A stretch of DNA of 64,000 nucleotides from JAJDOD01 sp050299835 (GCA_050299835.1 JBNKWP010000010.1:1-64000); one strand, 5' to 3'. Positions 1 to 9,418 are shown, counted from the first letter of the stretch. The notes: generated from the letters alone by a model not told the origin. Numbers and translations are program-made.

Positions 1-831
1 ACCCTCGTCTCGACCGACTGGCTGGCGTCCCACCTTGCGATGCCCGATCTGCGCTTGATCGACGCATCGTGGTACCTGCCCGACATGAAGCGCGACGGGA
101 AGGCCGAATACGACAAGTCCCACATTCCCGGCGCCCGCTTCTTCGATATCGACGAGATCAGCGACACCCGTTCGTCTCTGCCCCACATGGTCCCGCCGGT
201 GGAAAAATTCATGAGCCGTGTCCGCGCCATGGGCATCGGCGACGGGCACCAGATCGTGGTCTATGACGGCGCGGGCATGTTCTCCGCCGCGCGGGTCTGG
301 TGGCTGTTCCGCCTGTTCGGCAAGACCGACATCGCAGTGCTGGATGGCGGCTTCCCGAAATGGCAGGCCGAGGGCCGCCCGACCGAAGACATGCCGCCAA
401 TGATCCGCGACCGGCACATGACCGTCTCGATGCAAAACCAGATGGTGAAGGACGTGACCCAGGTCGCCGCCGCCGCAAAGCTGAAGGACTGGCAGATCGT
501 CGACGCCCGCTCCGCCCCGCGCTTCAGGGGCGACGAACCCGAGCCTCGCGAAGGTCTGCGCTCGGGCCATATCCCCGGCAGCCATAACCTGCATTACAAA
601 CGCCTGTTGAATGACGACGGCACCATGCGCCGGGTCCCGGAACTGAAGACCGCGTTCGAAGCGGCGGGCGTCGATCTGGACAAGCCCGTCATCACCTCCT
701 GTGGCTCCGGTGTGACCGCGGCCATCCTCAGCCTTGGCCTCGAACGCATCGGCCACCGCCGCCACGCGCTCTATGATGGCTCATGGGCTGAATGGGGCAT
801 GTATGGCGACCTGAAGGTCGAAACCGGATGA
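1..831 (+). CDS. sseA: 3-mercaptopyruvate sulfurtransferase, 5' end cut by window
   Basis: Transfers sulfur from 3-mercaptopyruvate to thiols or cyanide. The reading frame is open from base 1 (TLVSTDWLASHLA precedes the Met at 40), so the gene starts upstream of the window. Two rhodanese domains are visible: an N-terminal non-catalytic one with RLIDASWYLP and GGFPKWQAEG, and a C-terminal one ending in the active-site loop CGSGVT. The catalytic Cys codon is at 700-702. The CGSG[VT]T loop type separates mercaptopyruvate sulfurtransferases from thiosulfate rhodaneses. The TGA stop overlaps the ATG of the next gene, which suggests translational coupling. Confidence 0.93.
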   Translation, partial: TLVSTDWLASHLAMPDLRLIDASWYLPDMKRDGKAEYDKSHIPGARFFDIDEISDTRSSLPHMVPPVEKFMSRVRAMGIGDGHQIVVYDGAGMFSAARVWWLFRLFGKTDIAVLDGGFPKWQAEGRPTEDMPPMIRDRHMTVSMQNQMVKDVTQVAAAAKLKDWQIVDARSAPRFRGDEPEPREGLRSGHIPGSHNLHYKRLLNDDGTMRRVPELKTAFEAAGVDLDKPVITSCGSGVTAAILSLGLERIGHRRHALYDGSWAEWGMYGDLKVETG

Positions 832-1391
832 CCGTTCAAAAGGCAGGAACCGAGGTCGCCTATACGATCACCTATCTCGAAATGGAGGCGCGACCCGATT
901 TCGACTACCCGCATCTGCCGGTCGGGTCGTCCGCCGCACTTTTGAAGGCGCAGGACCCGCCCGCCTGGTATCTCATGATGCTCTACGACGCCGTCGGGCG
1001 CGACTACGCATGGGAAGACATGCACGCCCGCGACGAGCCCGAGATCGCGGAGCAACTGGAAACCGGCGCGCTCTATACCCTCATCGACCACGGCTGGCCA
1101 CATGGGTTCTTCCTGCTGACCGGGCCGGACCAAGACGGCGCCACCGAACTCGCCTATCTGGGACTGGTGCCCGAAGCGGTCGGCTCCGGGCTGGGAAGCT
1201 GGCTGTTGAAGACGGCGATCCTGACCGCCTGGGACATGACCGGTACGACCCGCATGACCGTCAACACCTGCACGCTCGATCACCCGCGCGCCCTTGCACT
1301 CTACCAGAAAAACGGCTTTGTCCCCGTCCGGCGGGAAGAGAAAACCCGAATCCTCACCCGCGACCGCGACCTGACCCGCATTCCAAGCTGA
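828..1391 (+). CDS. GNAT-family N-acetyltransferase
   Basis: A 187-residue protein that starts in an ATGA overlap with sseA. The acetyl-CoA pyrophosphate-binding motif A is visible as LGLVPEAVGSGLGSWLL, followed by a helix and the motif B region (LDHPRALALYQKNGFVPVRREE), both typical of GNAT enzymes. The substrate cannot be deduced. The tight spacing to sseA and to the aminotransferase downstream (8 bases) suggests one transcript. Confidence 0.85.
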   Translation: MTVQKAGTEVAYTITYLEMEARPDFDYPHLPVGSSAALLKAQDPPAWYLMMLYDAVGRDYAWEDMHARDEPEIAEQLETGALYTLIDHGWPHGFFLLTGPDQDGATELAYLGLVPEAVGSGLGSWLLKTAILTAWDMTGTTRMTVNTCTLDHPRALALYQKNGFVPVRREEKTRILTRDRDLTRIPS

Positions 1392-1399
1392 GGCGACCC

Positions 1400-2584
1400 A
1401 TGCTCACCGACCTGACCCCACAGCCCGCCGACAAGATCCTGGCGCTGATGCAGACGTTCCGCGAAGACCCGCGTGAACATAAGATCGACCTCGGCGTCGG
1501 CGTTTACCGCAATGCCCAGGGCGTCACCCCGGTTATGCGCGCGGTCAAGGCGGCGGAACGGCAACTGGTCGAAAGCCAGAGCACCAAGGCCTATACCGGC
1601 CTTGCGGGCGATCCCGCCTTCGCGGCGGCCATGCAACGCCTGATCCTTGGCGAAGGCTTTGAGGCCACCCGCTGGGCCGCCATCGCCACGCCCGGCGGGA
1701 CCGGCGCGATCCGGCAGGGGCTGGAGCTGATGAAATACGCCGACCGCGACGCGACCATCTGGCTGTCCTCGCCCACCTGGCCGAACCATCCCTCCATCGT
1801 GAAGTATCTCGGCATCCCGACCAAATCCTATCGCTATTTCGACAATGCCACCCGCAGCGTCGATTTCGGCGGCATGATGGCCGATCTCGAACAGGCGAAA
1901 CGCGGCGACCTGATCCTGCTCCACGGCTGCTGCCACAACCCCACGGGTGCAAACCTGACGCAGGCGCAATGGGGCGAGGTGGCCGACCTGCTGGAAAGAA
2001 CCGGTGCCATCCCCTTCATCGACATCGCCTATCAGGGCTTTGGTGACGGGCTTGAGGAAGATGCCTTTGGGCCCCGTCTGCTGGCCTCTCGGATGCCCGA
2101 GATGATCGTGGCCGCGAGTTGCTCCAAGAACTTCGGCGTCTACCGCGAACGCACCGGCCTGCTGATGGCGCTGGCCCCGAATGCGGAAGCCAAGGCGCAG
2201 ACACAGGCGACGCTCAACTTCCTGAACCGCCAGAACTATTCCTTCCCGCCGGATCACGGCGCGCGGGTGGTCCAGATGATCCTCGACGACGCAACCCTCC
2301 GCAGCGACTGGGAAGCGGAGCTGGAAGACGTGCGCAGCAACATGCTGAAACTGCGCGAGCAACTGGCCGCCGAGCTTCGCCAGCGCACCAATTCCGACGA
2401 TTTCGACTTCATCGCCCGGCATCGCGGCATGTTCTCCCGCCTCGGCATCGCGCCCGAGAAAGTCGATCAACTGCGCGAGGAACACGGCATCTACATGATC
2501 GGCGACAGCCGCATGAATATCGCCGGGCTGAACAGCGAAACGGTTCCGATTCTGGCCGAAGCCATCGTGCGTGTGGGCGTTTAG
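1400..2584 (+). CDS. Aromatic/aspartate aminotransferase, class I (fold type I PLP)
   Basis: A 394-residue PLP enzyme that moves amino groups between aspartate or aromatic amino acids and 2-oxoglutarate. The start MLTDLTPQPADKIL is typical of the AspC/TyrB subfamily. Visible motifs are the cofactor-site stretch HGCCHNPTGANLT and CSKNFGVYRERTG, whose Lys (residue 243, codon 2126-2128) should form the Schiff base. A longer frame runs upstream to 1010, but the upstream part only shadows the GNAT gene. The stop overlaps that of the convergent gene by 4 bases. Substrate choice (Asp or Tyr/Phe) is not decided by the motifs. Confidence 0.92.
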   Translation: MLTDLTPQPADKILALMQTFREDPREHKIDLGVGVYRNAQGVTPVMRAVKAAERQLVESQSTKAYTGLAGDPAFAAAMQRLILGEGFEATRWAAIATPGGTGAIRQGLELMKYADRDATIWLSSPTWPNHPSIVKYLGIPTKSYRYFDNATRSVDFGGMMADLEQAKRGDLILLHGCCHNPTGANLTQAQWGEVADLLERTGAIPFIDIAYQGFGDGLEEDAFGPRLLASRMPEMIVAASCSKNFGVYRERTGLLMALAPNAEAKAQTQATLNFLNRQNYSFPPDHGARVVQMILDDATLRSDWEAELEDVRSNMLKLREQLAAELRQRTNSDDFDFIARHRGMFSRLGIAPEKVDQLREEHGIYMIGDSRMNIAGLNSETVPILAEAIVRVGV

Positions 2585-3096
2585 CGCCGCAGAGCGACCT
2601 TCAGATCACCGATGGCGGAGACCTGGCCGGGCGACAACTCGTCCTGCGCCAGTCCCATCAGCATGTCCTGCAACAGATCCCAGGACTGATCCTTGTCGAT
2701 CTTGTAAAGCCTGCGCCCCAGCCGCGTCACCGCCGCGGTGGGGTTGTTGCATTGTCCCACCAGCCAGCGGCCCAGCACTTCCATCTCCTCGGCTTCTTCC
2801 TCGGACGCACGCAGCTTCGTCCGCACGTCGACATGCAGCTTGTCGCGCTGCTCCCGCGTCGGCAGATCGTCCAGTTCGATAAACGCCTGCGCAATCCCGC
2901 AAATCGCGATCCTCGGATCGTCGATCCCTTCGACGGGATGCTCCTTGGTCTGCTTGCGAAACGCCAGCTTGCGCGGCGCATTCCGGGCGGTTGTCACGGC
3001 ATCGGCCGCAAGGTCCAGCGCTTCGCGCGGATTGCTGCGCACCCACCACCAGATGGCACCGCCAATCGCGGTCAGGATCAGAATAACTATGGGCAT
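2581..3096 (-). CDS. Membrane-anchored protein, TerB-like helical domain possible
   Basis: A 171-residue protein. It starts with a single N-terminal transmembrane segment (PIVILILTAIGGAIWWWV) followed by a basic/polar cytoplasmic part. The C-terminal ~110 residues (from DDPRIAICGIAQAFIELDD) look all-helical and weakly resemble TerB-like domains; that assignment is my inference. The ATG at 3096 is preferred over the upstream Met at 3150 because it puts the membrane segment at the N-terminus. It is convergent with the aminotransferase gene. Function unknown. Confidence 0.7.
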   Translation of the reverse strand: MPIVILILTAIGGAIWWWVRSNPREALDLAADAVTTARNAPRKLAFRKQTKEHPVEGIDDPRIAICGIAQAFIELDDLPTREQRDKLHVDVRTKLRASEEEAEEMEVLGRWLVGQCNNPTAAVTRLGRRLYKIDKDQSWDLLQDMLMGLAQDELSPGQVSAIGDLKVALRR

Positions 3097-3192
3097 CGCT
3101 CGGCCTCGGAAAATTGTCTCTGAGCGATAAAATACCGGCGAATCTGGCAAAAATACGAATGAAAAACGTTTTGGGGGTTCGATTTGGAACGC

Positions 3193-4470
3193 TTACCCGT
3201 TCTCGCGCAACACCACGCCAGCGAGGTAAAGCGATCCGCAGATCAGCACCCGCGCCGTCGGGTCCTTGGCCGTGATGTCTGTCAGCGCCTCCTCGACCGA
3301 ACCCGAGACAACGGCCTCCAGCCCCACCGATTTCGCCGCCTCGGCGGTTTCTTCCGCCGGAAGCGTCGCCGTCTCGCCTGGGATCGCCACCGCGTGCAGA
3401 TCGCTGACCGCGCCCTGAAGCTCGGCCATATAGCCCGAGACATCCTTGGTCGACAGCATCCCGCAGATCGCGTGGGTCGGGCGCTCGGGCAACTCGGACA
3501 ATGTCTCCGCCAGCGCCGCGCCCGCCGCCGGGTTGTGGCCGCCATCGAGCCAAAGCTCGGCCTCGGGCGCCAAGTCCACCAGCGGTCCCTTCACCAGTCG
3601 CTGCATCCGCGCGGGCCAGAAGGCACGGCTTACCGCGCCTTCACACGCGGCCTCGTCGAAGCCCAGATGGCGCAGGGCGGCAATCGCCATGCCCGCATTT
3701 CCAAATTGATGCGGACCCCGCAGGTTCGGTTTCGGCAAATCCAGAAGCCCGGTTTCGTCCTGATAGATTAGCCGCCCGCGTATTTCCCAGACATGCCAGT
3801 GCTGGCCATGAGCAATGACGGGCGCACCGAACCGGGCCGCCTCCGCCTCGATCACCTCCATCGCCTCGTCATGCTGAGGCCCGACCACGACCGGCACGCC
3901 GCGCTTGATGATCCCGGCCTTCTGATAGGCAATCTCCGCCACCGTCTCGCCCAGAAACTGCTGGTGATCCAGATCGACCGTGGTGATGACCGTCAGCTTC
4001 GGATCGTCGATCACATTGGTTGCATCGTGCCGCCCGCCAAGTCCGACTTCCAGCAGCGTCCAGTCGGCCTCCGTTCGCGCAAACGCCAGAAACGCAGCGA
4101 CGGTCGTGATCTCGAAATAGGTGATCGTCTCGCCGCCATTGGCCTCGTACACCTCGTCGAGGATCGCCGTCAGCGCCGCCTCCGAGATCGTCTCACCAGC
4201 CACGCGAATGCGTTCGTGAAACCGCGCCAGGTGCGGCGAGGTATAGGCATGGACCCGTTTCCCCGCCGTCTCCAGCCCGGCCCGGATCATCGCCTGGGTC
4301 GAGCCCTTGCCATTGGTCCCGGCCAGATGGATGACAGGCGGAATGGCCAGATGTGGATCACCAACAGCCGACAGGCAGCGGCCCATGCGATCGAGCGTCA
4401 GGTCGATCACCTTCGGATGCAGGCGCATCATCCGCTCAAGGATGGCGTCAGAGGAACCGGAGCCGCTCAT
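3193..4470 (-). CDS. folC: Bifunctional folylpolyglutamate synthase/dihydrofolate synthase
   Basis: A 425-residue Mur-ligase-family enzyme that adds glutamate to dihydropteroate and to folates in the cytoplasm. The ATP-binding loop GTNGKGST is at residues 51-58. The Mur-ligase signature LLEVGLGGRHDATNV and the C-terminal domain start LDGGHNPAAG are intact. It lies 12 bases downstream of accD on the same strand. accD-folC is a common bacterial gene pair, so co-transcription is likely. Confidence 0.95.
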   Translation of the reverse strand: MSGSGSSDAILERMMRLHPKVIDLTLDRMGRCLSAVGDPHLAIPPVIHLAGTNGKGSTQAMIRAGLETAGKRVHAYTSPHLARFHERIRVAGETISEAALTAILDEVYEANGGETITYFEITTVAAFLAFARTEADWTLLEVGLGGRHDATNVIDDPKLTVITTVDLDHQQFLGETVAEIAYQKAGIIKRGVPVVVGPQHDEAMEVIEAEAARFGAPVIAHGQHWHVWEIRGRLIYQDETGLLDLPKPNLRGPHQFGNAGMAIAALRHLGFDEAACEGAVSRAFWPARMQRLVKGPLVDLAPEAELWLDGGHNPAAGAALAETLSELPERPTHAICGMLSTKDVSGYMAELQGAVSDLHAVAIPGETATLPAEETAEAAKSVGLEAVVSGSVEEALTDITAKDPTARVLICGSLYLAGVVLRENG

Positions 4471-4482
4471 GTTCCGATCAGA

Positions 4483-5427
4483 TCAGCTTTCCGCCGCCTT
4501 GGCTTCGGCACCTTCCGCCGCAGCCTCGGCCTCCGGGGCGGGCTCTGTGGGCGCGGGAAGATCGCCCCTCACGGCAGGCGGAAGGCCCAGCAACATCCGG
4601 GTGATCGTGACCAGTTCGTCCTTCATCTTCGTGCGATGAACCACCCGGTCGAGCATGCCGTGATCCAGCAGATACTCCGCCCGCTGGAACCCCTCCGGCA
4701 GCTTCTCCCGGATCGTCTGTTCGATCACGCGCGGGCCCGCGAAACAGATCAGCGCGTTGGGCTCGGCAATGTGAACATCGCCCAGCATCGCATAGGAAGC
4801 GGTCACGCCCCCCGTCGTGGGATGGGTCAGCACCACGATATAGGGCAGACCGGCTTCCTTCAGCATATCCACCGCGATTGTGGTGCGCGGCATCTGCATC
4901 AGCGAGAGAATGCCTTCCTGCATCCGCGCGCCCCCGGCGGCGGAAAACACGATCAGCGGGCGCTTCAATTTCACCGCCCGCTCGGCAGCCGCAATGAAGG
5001 CGTTGCCCACATACATGCTCATGGACCCACCCATGAAGCTGAAATCCTGAACGGCGACGACGATGGGCGTGCGCCCGATCTCGCCCTCGGCCACCAGCAT
5101 CGCTTCCTTTTCGCCGGTGTCGCGCTGCGCGGTCTTCATCCGGTCCGGATAGCGTTTGGAATCGCGGAAATGCAGCGGGTCGGCCACCGGCATCGGCACC
5201 TCGACCTCGACGAAAACGCCATTGTCGAACAGCGCCGTCATCCGATCGCGCGCGCGAAGCGACATGTGATGATCGCAATTGGAACAAACGCCCAGATTGT
5301 CCGTCAGTTCACGGTGAAACAGCATCGTGCCGCATTCGGGACACTTGGTCCAAAGGTTCTCCGGCACTTCCCGGCGCGAGAAGAGCGAATTAATCTTCGG
5401 TCGGACGTAGTTCGATATCCAGTTCAT
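4483..5427 (-). CDS. accD: Acetyl-CoA carboxylase carboxyltransferase subunit beta
   Basis: A 314-residue subunit that works with AccA to transfer the carboxyl group from biotin to acetyl-CoA, the first step of fatty-acid synthesis. The N-terminal four-Cys zinc ribbon is complete (Cys29, Cys32, Cys48, Cys51). The carboxyltransferase core has GGARMQEGILSLMQM and HPTTGGVTAS. The last ~30 residues are Ala/Glu/Pro-rich and probably disordered. The start MNWISNYVRPKI is the usual alphaproteobacterial form. It is divergent from ilvD across a 235-base gap. Confidence 0.96.
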   Translation of the reverse strand: MNWISNYVRPKINSLFSRREVPENLWTKCPECGTMLFHRELTDNLGVCSNCDHHMSLRARDRMTALFDNGVFVEVEVPMPVADPLHFRDSKRYPDRMKTAQRDTGEKEAMLVAEGEIGRTPIVVAVQDFSFMGGSMSMYVGNAFIAAAERAVKLKRPLIVFSAAGGARMQEGILSLMQMPRTTIAVDMLKEAGLPYIVVLTHPTTGGVTASYAMLGDVHIAEPNALICFAGPRVIEQTIREKLPEGFQRAEYLLDHGMLDRVVHRTKMKDELVTITRMLLGLPPAVRGDLPAPTEPAPEAEAAAEGAEAKAAES

Positions 5428-5534
5428 GGGCCTGCCCGTTGTCGTTGGCCTCAGTTAAGCAGGTGCAACCGGAAATGCAATCAACCGGAAGTCCGGGGCG
5501 CAGAACTCCGACCAGCAGTTCTGAATGTCCATCA

Positions 5535-5610
5535 TCCTGTCAAAAATACTCCCGGGGGCGGAGCCTCAATGGCACAAAAGCGCAAGGGCAGAGCCCGCTC
5601 CACCTCTTGC
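5535..5610. repeat. Intergenic GC-rich repeat of the type found near gene ends in Rhodobacterales
   Basis: The stretch holds CAAAAATACTCCCGGGGG followed by a GC-rich arm and GCAGAGCCCGC. It resembles, in inverted orientation, the hairpin-plus-tail at 52284-52335 (CCGGGGGAGC, GCTCCCC, then GGATATTTTCAGG). I recognise this pattern as common between genes in this order of bacteria; its role is unknown. It sits in the accD/ilvD divergent gap. Confidence 0.4.
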
Positions 5611-5662
5611 CGACCCGCGCAGGCTTCTCTATGCCTGCTGCGATCAGTTCCGGGAGGCCGCC

Positions 5663-7387
5663 ATGCTCAAGAAAAAGTTCGACAAATCCAGATTGCCCAG
5701 CCGTCATGTGACCGAAGGCCCGGCCCGCGCGCCGCACCGGTCCTATTATTACGCGATGGGTATCTCGGAAGAGGAAATCGCCCAGCCCTTCATCGGCGTC
5801 GCGACGTGCTGGAACGAAGCCGCGCCCTGCAACATCGCGCTCAACCGTCAGGCGCAGGCGGTGAAAATGGGTGTTAAGGAAGGCTTTGGAACTCCACGGG
5901 AATTCACCACCATCACCGTGACCGACGGGATCGCGATGGGGCATGAAGGCATGCGCTCCTCGCTGGCCTCCCGCGAAGCCATCGCCGACACTGTGGAACT
6001 GACCATGCGCGGCCATTGCTATGACGCGATCGTTGGCCTCGCAGGCTGCGACAAGTCGCTGCCGGGCATGATGATGGCGATGGTCCGCCTCAACGTGCCG
6101 TCCGTCTTCATCTATGGCGGTTCGATCATGCCGGGCCGTTTCCAGGGCAAGGACGTCACCGTTCAGGACGTGTTCGAGGCTGTCGGCCGCCACCAGGCGG
6201 GCCAGAACTCCGACGACGAACTGCGCGCTCTGGAGAAAGTCGCCTGTCCCTCCGCCGGGGCCTGCGGCGGACAATTTACCGCGAATACAATGGCTTGCGT
6301 GTCGGAAGCCATCGGCCTCGCGCTCCTCAACTCTTCCGGCGCGCCCGCGCCGTATGAGAGCCGCGACGCCTATGCCACCGCCTCCGGCCTTGCGGTCATG
6401 AATCTGGTGGAGAAGAACATCCGCGCCCGCGACGTGGTGACCCGAAAAAGCCTCGAAAACGCGGCCCGCGTCGTCGCCTGTACCGGTGGCTCCACCAATG
6501 CCGGACTGCACCTGCCGGCCATCGCGCACGAGGCGGGGATCGACTTCGATCTCGACGATGTCTGCGAGATCTTCCGCGACACGCCCTATTTCGTCGATCT
6601 GAAGCCCGGCGGGCAATATGTCGCCAAGGATCTCTATGAAGCGGGCGGCGTGCCGGTGGTGATGAAGGAACTGCGCAAGGCGGGCCTGATGCACGAAGAT
6701 TGCATGACCGCCAGCGGTGAGACGATCGGCGAGGCGCTCGACAAGATCGAAGGCTGGGCCGATGGCCGGGTCATTTATCCCATTGAAAAGCCGATCACCA
6801 AGACCGGCGGCGTCGTCGGACTGAAAGGCAACGTTGCGCCCGAAGGTGCCATCGTGAAGGTTGCAGGCATGAGCGAGGAGGAACAGGTCTTCTCCGGCCC
6901 GGCCCGCGTCTTCGAATGCGAAGAAGACGCCTTCGAGGCGGTCAAGGCCCGCACCTACAAGGAAGGCGAGGTTCTCGTCATCCGCAACGAAGGCCCGGCC
7001 TCCGGTCCGGGAATGCGGGAGATGTTGGCGACCACGGCGGCACTCTCCGGGCAGGGCATGGGCAAGAAGGTCGCGCTTATCACCGATGGCCGCTTCTCAG
7101 GCGCCACCCGCGGGTTCTGCGTCGGCCATGTCGGCCCGGAAAGCGCCCGCGGCGGTCCCATTGGCAAGCTGCGCGACGGCGACATCATCACCATCGACGC
7201 GATCAAGGGTGAAATCTCCGTTGATCTGACGGATGAGGAACTCGACGCCCGCGAATACACGCCCCGCGAGACCATCTATGCCAGCGGAGCCCTCTGGAAA
7301 TACGCGCAGCTTGTCGGCTCGACCCGTCTGGGCGCGGTGACCCATCCCGGAGCGAAGGAAGAAAAGCACGTCTATGCGGATCTCTGA
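5663..7387 (+). CDS. ilvD: Dihydroxy-acid dehydratase
   Basis: A 574-residue iron-sulfur enzyme that dehydrates 2,3-dihydroxy-isovalerate and -3-methylvalerate in valine and isoleucine synthesis. Cluster and active-site motifs are visible: GCDKSLPGMMMA, CPSAGACGGQFTANTMAC and DGRFSGATRGFCVGH. The ATG at 5663 is chosen because GGGAGG lies just upstream and because MLKKKFDKSRLPSRHVTEGP is the usual N-terminus. An in-frame extension to 5525 has no family similarity. Its 3' end overlaps the following lipoprotein gene by 14 bases. Confidence 0.96.
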   Translation: MLKKKFDKSRLPSRHVTEGPARAPHRSYYYAMGISEEEIAQPFIGVATCWNEAAPCNIALNRQAQAVKMGVKEGFGTPREFTTITVTDGIAMGHEGMRSSLASREAIADTVELTMRGHCYDAIVGLAGCDKSLPGMMMAMVRLNVPSVFIYGGSIMPGRFQGKDVTVQDVFEAVGRHQAGQNSDDELRALEKVACPSAGACGGQFTANTMACVSEAIGLALLNSSGAPAPYESRDAYATASGLAVMNLVEKNIRARDVVTRKSLENAARVVACTGGSTNAGLHLPAIAHEAGIDFDLDDVCEIFRDTPYFVDLKPGGQYVAKDLYEAGGVPVVMKELRKAGLMHEDCMTASGETIGEALDKIEGWADGRVIYPIEKPITKTGGVVGLKGNVAPEGAIVKVAGMSEEEQVFSGPARVFECEEDAFEAVKARTYKEGEVLVIRNEGPASGPGMREMLATTAALSGQGMGKKVALITDGRFSGATRGFCVGHVGPESARGGPIGKLRDGDIITIDAIKGEISVDLTDEELDAREYTPRETIYASGALWKYAQLVGSTRLGAVTHPGAKEEKHVYADL

Positions 7388-7970
7388 CATCGCAAAGCTC
7401 GCGGCGGGGTGTCTGATCCTCGCCGCCTGCGGGGCCAGCACGACGCGCAATGCGCCCAGCAAGATCGCTCTGCCCGACGGCACTGTCGTCGCCGGGGCGG
7501 AAGGCTGGTGCATCGACGAAGCGACAACCCGCGCCGGGGGCGACACCGCCGTCGTGGTGCTGGGCAACTGTGCGGCGATTGCGGGGGATGCCTTCCTGCC
7601 GCAACCGCCGGTGCCGGGTGTTGTCACCGTGTCGCTGGAATCCCATCCGTCCGCCATGCCGGACGGCGAGACGCTGCAAAAGTTCTTCGCATCCGATGCC
7701 GGCCGCGCGGCCCTGGCCGTGAACGGCAAGGCGGGGAGCGTCTCCGTCCTCGACACAAGGTTGGAGGATGATCTGCTCTATCTCCATGCAACCGACAGCA
7801 GCGCCGCCCCCGGCGCCTCCGGCGAGGTCTGGCGGGCGCTGTTCGGAATGGGCGGGCGCTTCGTTGCCGTGTCCTTCTACGCGCCATCCGGCGATGAGAT
7901 CGACGCCGACGAAGGCCTGGCGACGCTGGAAGAGCAGGTCGCAAGCTTGCGGGCCGCGAATCAGGGCTAA
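7374..7970 (+). CDS. Predicted lipoprotein of unknown function
   Basis: A 198-residue protein with a clear lipoprotein signal: Lys8, a short hydrophobic stretch and the lipobox LAAC with Cys19 as lipidation site. The mature part has a few Cys (for example GWCIDEATT and VLGNCAAIAG) and a C-terminal helix. The start overlaps the end of ilvD by 14 bases, so expression is probably coupled to it. I do not recognise the family beyond its occurrence in this bacterial order. Confidence 0.75.
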   Translation: MRISDIAKLAAGCLILAACGASTTRNAPSKIALPDGTVVAGAEGWCIDEATTRAGGDTAVVVLGNCAAIAGDAFLPQPPVPGVVTVSLESHPSAMPDGETLQKFFASDAGRAALAVNGKAGSVSVLDTRLEDDLLYLHATDSSAAPGASGEVWRALFGMGGRFVAVSFYAPSGDEIDADEGLATLEEQVASLRAANQG

Positions 7971-8027
7971 GACACCGCACGGGGCAATCGGAGGCGAGAG
8001 AACGGGCGTTGCCTGACGCGGGTCTCC

Positions 8028-8816
8028 GTGACTATTATCCCAACCACAACAAGACGGGCGGAAACCTTGTTCGGGCTGCTAGAAAAAGGGACCCTCCGGC
8101 GCTGGGATCGTGCGGCACGCGCGGCCGAAACGCTGGATCTGAATGAACTGAAGGCGCTGCGCAACCGCGCGCGGTCTCTGTCCCGCCATGTCGACAGGGT
8201 TCTGCATGTCGCCGAGGGACGTTTCGCCCAACCTCTGGACGGCAAGGCCGGCATCCGCCGCCCGATGCATTCGGACTGGGCGTGGCGGCCGGAGCTTTGG
8301 GCGGGGCCGGTCAAGGCCTCTGGCTTCGCAACGGTCGAAAACAGGACGGCCATCGGCGGGGAAGCCAAGATCTTCCACGATTGCAGTCTGAGCGAACTGT
8401 CGGTCCGTCAGGTGCAGAACATCCGGCCGGAAGACATCGCGCCCTATGGCGTGCGCATGGATGTTTTCAAATTCGACGGCTCTTTTCTGAGTCTCGCCAT
8501 TGATCTGCCGCCGGAGGGCGTCGAAGGTCTGACCAAGCGCCACATTCTCCGTCTTGAGATTCGGGTGGAAACCGAAAAGCCGCTTGAGATTTTCGGCCGC
8601 ATCAATGTCCGCCACGGGCCGAATGTCGAACAGCTTGTGCGCGAATTCGAAGGCTCGAACGGCGAGATGTTCATCGAGTTCGACATGGCCTCGACGCGGT
8701 TGAACGCGACTCGGATCGAGCGGGCCTGGATCGATCTGATCTTCGAGGGGCCGGAAATGAATGCAATCCAGTTGCGCGACGTGACGCTGTCGCGGCGCCC
8801 GCGCGCGGAATTCTAG
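8028..8816 (+). CDS. Conserved hypothetical protein (possibly DUF6478)
   Basis: A 262-residue soluble protein. It begins with a basic helical segment (LLEKGTLRRWDRAARAAETLDLNELKALRNRARSL is helical throughout) and continues into a beta-rich domain from about residue 70 (RPMHSDWAWRPELWAGPV). The start codon is GTG at 8028; a TTG at 8067 is an alternative and neither has a strong ribosome-binding site. DUF6478 is a name I recall for such proteins in Rhodobacterales; it has not been checked. It is followed at 24 bases by another unknown gene, probably in one operon. Confidence 0.7.
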   Translation: MTIIPTTTRRAETLFGLLEKGTLRRWDRAARAAETLDLNELKALRNRARSLSRHVDRVLHVAEGRFAQPLDGKAGIRRPMHSDWAWRPELWAGPVKASGFATVENRTAIGGEAKIFHDCSLSELSVRQVQNIRPEDIAPYGVRMDVFKFDGSFLSLAIDLPPEGVEGLTKRHILRLEIRVETEKPLEIFGRINVRHGPNVEQLVREFEGSNGEMFIEFDMASTRLNATRIERAWIDLIFEGPEMNAIQLRDVTLSRRPRAEF

Positions 8817-8839
8817 GGGGAGACGGGACACTGGCCGAG

Positions 8840-9211
8840 ATGACGCTGACACGGATGCGGCTTGCCGGAGGTGTCTGGGAAGGGCTCCTGTCATCCCGCG
8901 ACAGGGCGGCCCCCAGTCTTCGTCTGCGTCATCGCGACGAGGTGCTGGGCACACCAGAGACGTTGGAAACCGAGACCACGCCGGGGGAGCCGGGCCGCTG
9001 GCTCGTCCGGTTCCGGCTTCCGGTCGAACGGCTGTCGGATGGCGTGCAGACCTTCGTGATCGAGGATGCCGATACCGGCGATGCCCTTGCGCATGAGACG
9101 ATCTTCGCCGGGGAAATCATCGAGGACGACATCCGCGCCGAAGTCTCGCTTCTGCGGGCCGAGCTTGACTTGCTCAAACGCGCTTTTCGCAGGCATTGCT
9201 CGGAAGAGTGA
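8840..9211 (+). CDS. Conserved hypothetical protein, 123 residues
   Basis: A small acidic protein with a beta-rich N-terminal ~90 residues and a C-terminal amphipathic helix (DIRAEVSLLRAELDLLKRAF) that could form a coiled coil. It follows the previous unknown gene at 24 bases and probably shares its transcript. No known motif is visible. It converges on the zinc-finger gene at 9239-9418. Confidence 0.65.
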   Translation: MTLTRMRLAGGVWEGLLSSRDRAAPSLRLRHRDEVLGTPETLETETTPGEPGRWLVRFRLPVERLSDGVQTFVIEDADTGDALAHETIFAGEIIEDDIRAEVSLLRAELDLLKRAFRRHCSEE

Positions 9212-9238
9212 TTTCGTATTGACGACTACGCCCCGAAG

Positions 9239-9418
9239 CTAGTCCGTCTTCAGAACGAACCTCTTGTCGCAATAGCCGCATTCGACCCATCCCAGCTTTT
9301 CATCCATCGAAAGCCACACGCGCGGGTGACCCAGGGCCCCTTCGCCGCCGTCGCAGGCAATACGGGTGGTCTCCACGATCTCGGTTTCAGGCGGGGGATT
9401 TTGGGTTTTCTCGGACAT
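9239..9418 (-). CDS. Small zinc-finger protein (zf-CHCC, NDUFS6 C-terminal-like)
   Basis: A 59-residue protein that starts MSEKTQNPPPETEIVE and ends CGYCDKRFVLKTD. It carries the C-x(8)-H-x(15)-C-x2-C zinc-ligand pattern (Cys22, His31, Cys47, Cys50) with the family stretch GALGHPRVWL. This matches the zf-CHCC family related to the C-terminal domain of mitochondrial complex I subunit NDUFS6, widespread as a free-standing protein in alphaproteobacteria. The gene is short and easily missed. A role in complex I biogenesis is inferred from homology only. Confidence 0.85.
   Translation of the reverse strand: MSEKTQNPPPETEIVETTRIACDGGEGALGHPRVWLSMDEKLGWVECGYCDKRFVLKTD

Noticed and set aside
3793..5877. 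694-residue + strand open frame
   Set aside because: It lies antisense to folC and accD, is rich in His/Arg/Pro, and both real genes on the other strand have full motifs.
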